Source: Dallia pectoralis
Lineage: Eukaryota > Chordata > Actinopteri > Esociformes > Umbridae
DNA: 64,000 nucleotides
Assembly: GCA_029465975.1 (NCBI GenBank)
Contig: CM055753.1
Span: forward strand, 4,018,795-4,082,794
Direction of reading: 5' to 3'
A program made the translations under genes and the position numbers. The first letter of the stretch is position 1, and the number at the start of each line of letters is the position of its first letter. The notes under the pieces are model-generated. The model was not told where the DNA came from and did not search any database. It worked only from the letters and a program-made list of their open reading frames with translations. Positions 36,801 through 48,794 of this stretch are shown piece by piece.

Positions 36801-39800
36801 TAGAGACACAGGCTGCTGGGCTGTAGACTCTGATTAGACACTGATAGACACTGATAGACACAGGTTGCCATAGAAACTGATAGAAACACAGGCTGCTGGG
36901 CGTTGGAACTGGATGATTGGAGTTGTCGACGGTTGCCTGGTGATGCATCAGATGGGCGGCGAAGTTCAAAAGCACAGTTTACGCGGGGAAACGATGAAAC
37001 CAGGATGCACTGTGGGTTGATGACAAGGCGGTGGAGGGAGTGTGACACTCTGGTGAATGTTCTGCTGGGAAACGCAGTATCTACTCATTCATGTAGACGT
37101 CAATTTGACACGTGCCACAACCTGCCACCTATCTAAACATTGTTGCAGAACAGGTACACCCCTTAATTGTAATGGTATTCCCTGATGGCAGTGGCCTCCT
37201 TCAGCAGGACAGATAACCCGGCCACACTGCACACGTTATTTGGGAATAGTTTGAGAAACGTGAGTAAGGATTCGTAGTGTTTCCCTGGCCTCCAAACAAC
37301 CCAGATCTCAATCTGATTGATCATCTGTGGGATGTAAACACGGTCGATCCCGATCCATGGGGCTTCCAGCCTGCAACTTGCAGGATTTGTGGGATCTGAT
37401 GCCCTGGTGCCAGATATTAGTTACCAGATACCAGGTTTCCATCTCTTGGTGAACCAGCGCATGTTTTGGCTCATCAGTATAGACTGTGTGAAACAGAACA
37501 AATGAAAGCACACATAATAGATATTTAGAAGGATCGATATTGAAATACGTTTGGCTGCTTTGCTTCAAGTGTCTCGGTCTTCAACTCTGTCTCATTCTCT
37601 CTTTCTATTTCTCTTTCTCTCTTGGATATCGAGACCAGACTGGATTTCTGGTCTGTAAAAAAAAACCATGATGGCCGTAGCATTTTGGTGTGGTATACTT
37701 ACCTGACAAGAATTTAGTAGGATTTTAAATTTGGTCTGAATGACTAATTGAAATGTTCAGATACTCTTACATCATTCATATTTGTATATTTTCTTCTGCA
37801 AATTGATGTCATTTGTGTGTTCCAGGTCTGCCCTCCAATCTGCACATCCAGACTGAAGACACAGGGCTGGTGAAGGACCTTCTAACGACAGATGACTCTG
37901 CCATCTCAGACCTGTCCCCAAACACAGAATCATGTCCCAAAACAGAGCCCTTGTCAAAGACAGAAGACCGATCAGGTACCCCTGGGTCTGGAACGAGCCC
38001 ACCACCAAAAAAAGGAGGTATAGTTCAGATGACATTATCTAAAGACATACCGTGCAGTAACAATTCGGATGCCTTGCTCAATGGTACATACATTTCTACC
38101 GTTCAGATGCTGTTCAAAAATAGGGTTTCCATGTTGTCTGAGGGTAATCTAACAGCTCTTTAGTTGTTACCCACCAAGTCAAACATATAGCAGTGGCTGA
38201 ATGTGCCATTTTTATATATTTGGGTTGGACAGACTGGGTAGTAGGGTGTGAGGTTCTGGGGGGAGTAGTGGTGTAGTGAGGTATTTGGGAGGGGGTCTGG
38301 GCTCAAGGCGGGGACGTTCCTGAAACCCTCTCCAGGTTTCTTATCATTGACGCAGTCCCCGACCCTGGCATATGAATTCAACCTTCCGTCGGAGAGGAAA
38401 GGGTGGTTGCTATAGCAACAGAGCTTCTTGGTACAGAGGGCCTCTCGGATTGGCAGAGGAAACCTGTCGGCGTACATATTACATAGGATTAATGTGGTGC
38501 TCCACACAACCGCCAAGCCTCATTTCCACTTAATCACAGCGCAGTTCCTCTGTTTCTGACAACATATAAATATACCTGTGCCGGGCAAACCGAATTTAAT
38601 TTCCTATTACTTGAATGTGTGTTCAAATATCTGAACGACAATACTGCATATATTCTCACGCAACAAGGAAAAGCTGCAGGGAAAGCCACACGCGGAGCCA
38701 GATAATCGCGTGCGTGGATATTTTATTTCCAAAATAAAACGCGCAACAACACATTCAACGGGAGAGGACTATTAAACTCAAACACTCACCAAATGGGCGT
38801 GACGTTAAATAATGAGGAGCAAAACAGTGACACTAACAAGCAGCCTAAATACCCCCACAATTACCTTAACTATGCCCTGGTGTGTGTAATCAAAAAAAAC
38901 TAGCCACCCCATCGGAACTAGCCGTGTGCACCCCACTAAAGGCCTGGAGTGGAAACAAAAGGTTCACCACTCGTGACACATTCTGTAGTTCGTTTGCATT
39001 CTGAAAAAAAATAAATATATATATATATTCTAACTAGAACATTGCCACATTTAATTGAATTAACTACATAATCTCTACAACCGTAAAAATACTTCACGGG
39101 TGTGATCAGCTGTTCCTGTGCACTGACACTGTATATGTAATTCTCTTTTAATTTCATTGCTTAGATGGGCTGACTACAGAACAACGACAGAAACAGGCCA
39201 AGGAGCGAAGAGAGGAGAGGGCCAAATACATTGGTAAGCCCTACAGTAATCTATACACAACTGGGGATTCTATTATCCTGTCAGACATGCTTTCCTGTTG
39301 TCGCGGGCAAACAGCCGTATACATGTGCCTAATTTCAGACAATTACACTAGACAACACTGTAGTATAGATACCATCGTCAATCTGTAGTAATACACAACT
39401 CTTAACCGACTTCTGATCCTTAACTATGAGTCTGCCTTACGTCTGCACTATTTCATTTGTCCCACTTTGGGTTCTGGGCTCTGGGTTTTGGGCTCTGGGT
39501 TCTGGACTCAGCTTAGGTGTGATTAATGGATGTTGACACTTTCTGTTGTCTTTTCTCATACTGCTGCTTCAGAACAGCAAACTCAGCTTCAAGGTAAGCC
39601 TGTAGAAGCCACGCTGGTGACCACATGTCGTCCTCCATACCTCCGCCCTGTCATGGTGATGCAACTTGTTTTTATTCCCCTCTTTCTGCCTCAAAAAAAT
39701 CCCTTTCTTTCTGCGCCTCCTCCATGACTCAGATGTGTTGTTGGCAGCTTTCAACCCTGATCTGTTTCTCTGGAATCTTTACAAGATTCAGTTTTTCTAG

Positions 39801-42800
39801 GAAACGGTTGGAAATAGCTTGGTTATATGAGCCATCATTTTTATCTATGTTGCTTTGTTCCAGTGATTTTGTATTTTGCATTATTCGCTCATATCCCTAA
39901 AGAACTCATGCATGAATATTTTTTTCTCCCTTAGTCAAAATATTATAATGTCTTGAATAAAAAAAGTGGATTTGTTTTCGCTTTTTGTATATGCAGCATT
40001 AGAACACAGAACATTGCCCTAAACCTCGCTCTGCTGTGAAGTCGAACACTAAGCAAACAGCCAATCAGAGGAACCCTTGGCGGGTGACTCCCACTGCGCC
40101 AGCCCATAATGCCCCTGGGGTGCTCATGGGAACAGTCATTACCGTGAACTGCATACGACGTGTCTCAGAGACAGATAAGGTGTAATTACGTATTTCATTA
40201 GTCCCGTTATAATCGCTACGCCAAATAGACGTTTTTCGCAGCCAATGGATGGAGCCTTTCTTATTGATAACAGCAAACCCATGCGGCTGTCCCAGATGGT
40301 ACCCTCTTCCCTACAGAGGGCACTACTTTTGTCCAAAGCCCTAAGAACACTGTTCAGATGTTGTGCACTATATCTGCCACCATTATGGAACACACACTGA
40401 CTGTACAGATATATATCTTCTATAGTGATCGCCTACTGGACGATCACTAAGTGTTTGCATCTCTCTGGTCACTACTTTATAGTTTGATGATAGATATAGA
40501 GTATGACGAAGAAATACCATGTAATTAAATATATGTTTACGTTCATGGTCTGTCTGTTATGTGAGGGACATTGTATTTATATACACATTTATTCCATTAC
40601 ATTGTTAAAGTGCGTTCACTTGACATATTCAGATCACATATTTATGGCAGTCAGAGCCTGTACGTTTATTGAATTTGATTATTCCCAAGGATGATGAAAT
40701 ATAGAGTTGCTTGAAGATATGTAAAGGATCGCAGGTGGACTAGAGTATTTGAACTTTTTACATATTTTTGAGAAGCGGCAACAGAGTAGTGCACAGAATA
40801 CAAATTAGGACCTTTTCCTACATCAAACACCTATGACCTTTGAACCCCCCCAAAACGATCAAACGTATCCTGCCTCCCACTCGGCTAACAACATGTGAGG
40901 TAGTAAAAGGCCTACATTCAGGGGACAGCAAAAACAGGAAATACCACTCTGAGCAGTGCACATGTGTCTCTCTCAGGGGACGCCCAATGAGCTGAGGGCA
41001 CACAGCTGGTGCACAGCATGCTGGGAGTTTAAATAAAGCTGGGTGATTGCGTTTTAATTGTGGCTTTCAGAAATAAGCTCCAGACTTGTGGTGTGCCTCC
41101 TAGAGCTAAGCACAGTGGGAGACGACTACTGGTTTACTGTCAATAGAGTTCTACTGTAAGATTTGAACTGTTGGAGGACGTAAACAACGTTTTTGCGTCT
41201 TCTTTTCGAGTGCTGTACTTTTTCCAAACGACCGCTTTTAAAACCCCAAACTCTTGAAGACCCCCTCCTCCTGTAGGTAAACATCTAATGATGTGTGTTT
41301 GGTTATTTACAGTTATTCATTAGTACCAGGTAGTGCAAGGAGAGATAGTGGCCCAGATAATACGAAAGATGGAGATCCAGGTAGTTGGTTTGGAAATAAT
41401 ACGTCTGTATGTAGCTGTGATGTTTCTTGTGCTCATCAGCCACAGAATAGCAACGACCTGGAACTGGGTTCCTCTTATTGTTCATAAAGAAAATAATCAC
41501 AGCTCAATGTAAACATAACATTTGTTTTGTTTATTTTGTTTTCTGATTCCCCTTTTAGACGCTGCACATTAATTGAACTGAAATGTATAATGTGCAACTG
41601 AAACGTAACTGAACACGTAGCCGTTTCCTCCCCTTAGCGACTAAGAAGGCCCAGTGGCTAGAGAAAGAGGAAAAGGCGAGGCGTCTGAGGGAGAGCCAGC
41701 TGGAGGTGCGCAGGAGGAAACTGGAGGAGCAGAGACTGAAGCTGGAGAAACGCAGAGCCCTCCTGGAAGAGAAGCAGAGGCAGAAGCTAGAGAAGAACAA
41801 GGTGGGACGTTCATGATCGCTCACTGGGCCTGAGTGTTATGTTCAGCTGTTTAGCTTGGCTATCGGCAACCTAATCCACCGTCTTAACAAGCTTTAGGCG
41901 CACCTCACACCACAGGATCTAGCGTTTCATTTACCTCAGGTTAAACATTTATACGATTACACGCCGTGTCTCATGTGATGTTCAATTTTGCGATTAAGAC
42001 ATCGCTTCATCGGCGGAAACTCTCCGCAAAATTCAGGGCGTTGATGTCTGTATAGATGTATGTTTTCCCAAAACTAAAGAAAATGCAGATGACTTTTTCC
42101 TGCTCGCTTTACAACAAAATGTATACCAGAATCCTTATGTGCCAGAAAGAAAGCACTCTCCGGCCTTTACACCCGATTGAGCTCACAGGAGCCCAACCCA
42201 ATGAAATTACTCACCACCCCAAACAGTTGCACCGCCCTCCATGAGGCCCCGGGCTAATCCAAGAACAGGACTCCAAACCCGGTCTCGCAATGACACAGCT
42301 GACCGCGAGGCAGTGACCTCACCGCTGCGCCAGCCACCAGAGGCCCGTTGAAAATGACATCAGGCGCCATGAACGTTACGTAACGCCCCATCACTGTTTG
42401 GCCTGTCTTTGTCCCCGCCACAGGAGCGGTACGAGGCAGCCATCAAGAAGTCGACCAAAAAGACATGGGCCGAGATCCGTCAGCAGAGATGGTCCTGGGC
42501 TGGAGGTCTCAACCAAACGTCCCGCAGACAAAGTGAGTGTCACTGTAATAACCTGGTAGAGTCACATTTTACTACATTGACCCGAACCAAAGATGACCTC
42601 ATAACGTAGAACTGCTGGTACAGTTTTCTCATAGAGCATAGCTAAAAAAAGGTACGGGGGCTTTTCTTTTTTTAACTGATATATTTATTTATTCCTTTAC
42701 GGTGTCTATAGGTGTCACCTGGGTAGGATAATACGGCCATTACGCCTGGCTAACAGAATAGATTGGTCAGTGCTTATATAATTCTGGATGAATAAAACAA

Positions 42801-45800
42801 CTACGCTGGTGCAGTATTTCGACTAAATCGTTACCTGTCGTTATGATTCATCCTCAAAATTTGCATTGATCTCATAATTATTTCTCCCATTCCAGATTCT
42901 GTCTGTTTGGTAGAATCCAGAAATGGGAGGCAGAGGGGTTGAGGCGGTGTTTGTGTGTATCGTTCATTCATTAGAGCTCCTGTGTCAACTGCAATGTGTT
43001 AAGTTTATCAGACAGTCGTGAGGAATCAACTGTGTGTTCACTGCATCAACTCTTTCCTATTCTGCTGGAGATGTAAGCTTGTAAATGGCTGGACGTCTTT
43101 TTTGATTGTGACATTGAGGTCAAGGAACTTCTCCCCTCGAAGAAGTGGTTAAGAAGAAGTGTGTTTGAGTGTATGGACATGTGTGTCGATGCAGTTCTTG
43201 GAGTAAGCAGCTATTTACGCCCTTTTATCCACTTGCTGGTGATCTCTAAAACGATTTGACATTCATGATTTAGCCCGATTACCTCAGTTATTGAAATTTC
43301 CCAAATTTACCCCGAACTTTTCCAAACCTTCTTCCCCGTTTTGAAAGAACCATGACAGCGTACCTGTCAGGGTGGACCGAATACGAACGAATGAGATGAC
43401 TCAGAGTTTCCGTAGGCCTGATTGAACAGAACCAAACAGGTGTGTCTGACCAGATCCCCAGACAGACACAGACGGGCAGAGACAGACTCAGGATCTGTCT
43501 TGATCCGGGCTGAGCGGGACAAGCGGATGGACCGGGCTGGGTCCACCACCCGGTTGAACAGTTGTTGTCTGTTGCATTCTCTCCGGTGCAGGCAGATGCT
43601 CGGCTTCCACTGTCAACTTGCCGAGACAGGTGGACCCTGTCATTAACAACAGGCTGTCCAAGTCCTCTGCCACCCTCTGGAACTCCCCCAACAGAAGTAA
43701 GGACAACCGACCCGCGTCAATGTCCGCCAGGCCTCTATACCAACCCTTCCCTCTCCCTACCCACCCCGTCTCAGATCCCCTCCCCCCCACCTTACCCACC
43801 CAATCTGGTTTTTGTTTTTTCTTTAACTGTTGTGACTGGTGGCCTGCCTGCCTGCCTGTTGCCTGGTGACCGGTCATTTCCTGTCCCCACAGCACTGCAT
43901 CAGCCTTCTCACGTGTGCATCATGGTTTATGTTGATTTGGTGTTGTTCATTGGTTTAGCTCCTCCGCTTGCATTTCTTTCGTTTTTTTTGTAATCAGCCC
44001 GGACATCTCTGCTACCTACACATTTTGTGGTGATCTCTATAATGGTGTTTGTGGGACCACGCCCTCCTGTTCACCACACATGTTGGTCGTCCCCTTCACT
44101 CTGCTCATGGTATGCTGTGTTGGTGGTGGTGGTGGTGATCGGATACCTACCTTTTGGATCAGAAGAAGAGATAATCTCTGGGTTCTAGTGCATGGTTAGA
44201 AACGTTTAATCTGCGTACTGTTTTGTTTTAATTTCATATTATGACAACATGAGTGCATATATAAATAATATCTGATAAAGGTCATCGGGTTCAGTTGCTA
44301 CGGTAGCTTATCAGTCTTTTGAGTGTTGTCGTGTCACTCATAACCAACTTCATGCATTAGGCTTTAATTGTTCTCGAATACCCCACCCCTGTGATAGTCT
44401 GACTAGTGAAATATTCCAAACCGAATACTTAGTCCAAACTGAATACTTGAATAAGAATACACAGAATTCCTCCTTCAGGCAGTCTTTTTTTCCGGAAGCT
44501 TCCTTGTAAAATCCATTTGTCGTTGAAGCTAGTATGTCTGGCTTCAGGCCTTGTGGCTTTAATAGCCAGATGGGTTTCTTAGATCAAGAAAACCAGGTGT
44601 ACATCATATCAGACTGAAGCAGGACATTTCTTGCCGCATTGAAAAAGTAAAAAAAATCCACCTCACTGTTGCTTAGCAACAGCCCGGGCCTAGTTGGAAA
44701 AAACAATATGGACAAAAAACAACCACGGTGACCCCTGGACCATTAGATAATTTGAACCAAACAGAGGCGCTAGCTTGTGTGTTTGTCTGTGTCTATCTGT
44801 TTTGCCATCCCACATTTTGCATTACATGTGAAACGACGTGCTAATCAGTAGCTCCTGGCTGCTGCAATAGTGTAGCTCACCAACGGTGAAGGTGTGTGTG
44901 GCTATGAGTGCGTATCATAATGTCTGTGTGTGTGATCCACTCTGATGTGTGCATGTTGGGACATTCAGCCCCCTCAAATAGTGAAACACGACAAATATGT
45001 CCTCACTAGGTTTTTTTTTAGGTCCACTAGGGTTTAGATTGGAGATGCAGTTTAGATTAGGGGTGCATGTTCACTAAGACATTTGATATGTATTCACGTA
45101 TATCACCAGTTAGTGTTAGACGTATGGTCTGGTTAAGTTTAGGCATAACATTTTGGTTATTGAGGTACTGTCAGGTTAAGGATATGTTGAGGGGCTTAGT
45201 TTAATAGGGCTAGGAAATTGGGAATTCTGGGTCAGGGTTTGGTATCGGGTCCACACAAGGATTAAAGGACAAACATCTAGGTGTGTATGTGAATGTCATC
45301 AGAAAGTAGTGCTTAAAGATTCAAGCTAGAGTTGCTGCTTGAAGTAAATCATACTTTTCACATTATTGAAAAATCAAACGTACAAATGCCGCATTGGCCT
45401 AGTTAAAATATTTTATAAACGTGTTGTAAAATGTAATTTAACCCAACCTTCTGCAGCCGTACAACATGATTCAAACTATTATTGTGAAGAATGGCCAGGC
45501 CTCCATGGCACTGTGTACGCGTTTCAGAGAGATGACATTCCGCCAGGCCAACCCTCTCAGCTTTTTACAGAAACAGGGGCGGGGAGAATGCTTTGTCGTT
45601 ATTCCGCCTGCTGATGGCTACTTTGAAAGACGTGTTCAGATGTTTCTCTACAGTGAGCTTCTCTCGGTTACCAGGCTGTTTCCATTGCTATGTCAATGTG
45701 GCATCATGTTGTGTGTGTGGCATTTCATAAGTTACTGCAACACAGACAGCTGAGTGGGTGTTCAAAAAGAAAGGATAGCGTCCAGAATAACACTCTGTTT

Positions 45801-48160
45801 GCTATAAAGTGCACTGGTTTGGATGAGAGCCTCTACAGGGAATGGAGTGCCATTCAGGGCACAGATTAGCACATCTTTAACCAGTGGAATAGCCTTTTAC
45901 GTGTTGTCTCTCTTCATGCGGGCATTGACTGTCTGTATTCCTTTAGACTTTTCCTCATCCCAGTCTGCTTTTACTGTGTACATTCTCTACATTCCGCTGT
46001 CGATCAAATCCTTGTGACGGAGTTGAACCTGTCAACATTCCATTGTAAGACACATTGAATGTGCCACTGGAAATCTTTATTCATACATGCCTAATTGTCC
46101 GTTATTTAGACGTAAGCTTGCTTAAGGGACAGCATTTAAACAGTAATTCCATGGTTCTGGGCCAGTGGGTATAACATTGTGGCTGTTGAGTCTAAATGGG
46201 TCCCGGAAACTTTGAAACTAAATTTAATGGCAATGTGAGGTATGGTAGTGTTTCTACTGATATAGTATCCACGACGTATTACTTATTCAGACCAAATGTG
46301 TGAAGTTTAAAAAAAGCAGTTTGTTATTTGTTCCAGAAGGCATTTGTAAGATTAGGGTAGCGGGTGAGCCTCTATCAGAGTGAGAATAAAATTTTCTGTA
46401 TTGGGTATGGTACAGTAGTATTATGTAAAACTCGTACATTCATTTAGTCACCTTCCGATGGTTTGGAATATTTATCTTCTATTTTCCTGCACTCTTAACG
46501 AGGAATATCACAATTCCACCAGGCTGGTTCTTACTCAACAGAGTTCCAATGTTTATTTGTCTCAGCTGATGTTTTCTAATATTTCCGCTAGTTAGGATGG
46601 TTATTAAGAACTTCAGAACTGTTTTTATAACCATGAAGTGTGAAACGGCTTTAAAACATCATATGACAAACAAACATGGCACTAAACAAATGGCAAACAA
46701 GTTAGCGTTACCCTTGGCAACTGATCTAACCACAGAGTCACCATACCTGTGCATAGCCATAGGTCATAGGTGAACCGCCTACTAGGGAACCCCCTAAAGG
46801 GAATAAGGGCCTACTGTATAAATAGCCCTGGCTTTTGGGTGTGGTGTTTTTTGCAATGGTAAGTAATAAAACAACTATCTCTCTGAGAGTTGTGTAGTTC
46901 ACACATTTCTCATATATTACTAAAATGTCTGTGTCCACTTGTTCCAGCCAGTTGTATGCTGGGGGAGAAGAGGTGTGTTCTGCTGTGTTGTCAGTGATTG
47001 GCTGGGGTTCAGTGTCTTAGTCTGGCGCTGGTGCAGTACTGGTGTGTGTTTCCGGGGGTATCTGCAGTGCGTGTGTGTGTGTGCATGAGAGTGTGCGTGA
47101 GAGTGTGCGCGTGCGTGAGAGTGTCGTGGTACTGACAGCGCCCTCTTGTGTCTGGCAGCTCGCAGCCTGCGTCTGAGCGCTTGGGAGAGCCGGATCGTGG
47201 AGCGGCTCATGACTCCCACGTTGTCCTTCCTGGCCCGCAGCCGGAGTGCCGTGACCCTGCTCAACGCCAGTGACTCCCGGGACCCACGTGAGTTTTAACC
47301 CCGACGATCCGCCCCTCTGTCTCTTTAATAACGACTCATCGCTGTCAATCAAGAATGGACGTGAATAGCGCGATCTGTTAAACATGGAAGCTTCGAGAGA
47401 TGAACGTTTAATACACTTTGTGACACATTAGTCTGTCTTTCACCCTAAGGGTGAAATCCCCCTTAAAATGAATTCTAAACTATGAAATGAACATCATATC
47501 AACAACACAATCTGATGGCTAATTGGTGTGGTTAATTCTCCCCTGTAATACCGGGCTGCGGAACTAAACACCACAGAAACGGCTGAGTTCTCTCTCGGTT
47601 TCTTTCATAGATTAGATGCGGTGTGGTTCCTAATTTCACGCGGTGCAAGTAAATAAGTGCTCATCCAAACCGTGACCAGTTAAATCCTGTGGAGCCTACA
47701 GCAGCTCTCCCTTAAGGTTTACGGTCACCCAGACGACCACCCAGGATAAATGTATCTGCAGCCATTACGTCCTCAGGAAGTGGTTGGAGTGGCATATCAT
47801 CATCATCAGGACTAATTATTAGGGGTTGAGACCTGACCTGGTCCGTCTCGCCTGTTCTTTTTTCTCTCCGTCTTCCGCTTCACCTCAGACTCTCGCCACT
47901 GTTCCCGCTCAGCCTCGGCCAGTCCGCTGGACTCCTGCTCCCGCCCACACACACACCGGGACTCCTCGGAGCGCTGGAGGGGCGGAGTGTCGGCCAGCAC
48001 GCCGGATATAACGCAGCGCCAACGCCGACGGAACTCGACGCCGGTTAGCTCACCTCCTCACCACACACACACACACACACCACACACACACCACACACAC
48101 ACCACACACACACACACACACCACACACACACACACACCACACACACCACAAACACACAC

Positions 48161-48194
<34 letters not shown>

Positions 48195-48364
48195 ACACAC
48201 ACAACACACACACACCACACACACACCACACACACAACACACACACACACACACACACACACCACACACACACCACACACACACACCACACACACCAAAC
48301 ACACACACACCACACACACACACACCACACACAACACACCACACACACACACACACCACACACA

Positions 48365-48395
<31 letters not shown>

Positions 48396-48625
48396 CACAC
48401 CACACACACACACACCACACACACACCACACACACACCACACACACACACCACACACACCAAACACACACACACCACACACACACACACCACACACCACA
48501 CACCACACACACACACACACCACACACACACACACAACACACACACACACACACCACACACACACACCACACACACACACACCACACACACACACCACAC
48601 ACACACACACCACACACACCACACA

Positions 48626-48656
<31 letters not shown>

Positions 48657-48763
48657 CACCACACACACACCACACACACCACACACACACACCACACACA
48701 CACACCACACACACACCACACACACACCACACACACACCACACACACACCACACACACACACA

Positions 48764-48794
<31 letters not shown>

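Larger units (their letters stand above)
21915..37825 (+). other. map7d1: MAP7D1 intron 1 (15.9 kb)
   Basis: No coding exon recognised inside. It holds, in order, a GT microsatellite, MITE pieces, a Tc1 fragment, a 21-bp minisatellite, a solo LTR, and 34-, 32- and 33-bp minisatellites, and ends with another Tc1 fragment. An alternative first exon near 26150-26330 (ending CCAGATG|GTATAA) is conceivable but unproven. Confidence 0.75.

Noticed and set aside
35739..37048. Minus-strand frames of 356-403 codons with an 11-residue repeat
   Set aside because: They come from a 33-bp minisatellite whose period keeps all frames open. No start context, no domain, and three overlapping frames look equally 'good'.
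43488..43993. Frames of 135-143 codons around MAP7D1 exon 7
   Set aside because: Out of frame with exon 7, which is confirmed by conserved residues; shadows of a Pro-rich region.
45366..45753. Two overlapping plus-strand frames in MAP7D1 intron 7
   Set aside because: Unrecognised, lacking matching splice phases with exons 7 and 8, which join well without them.
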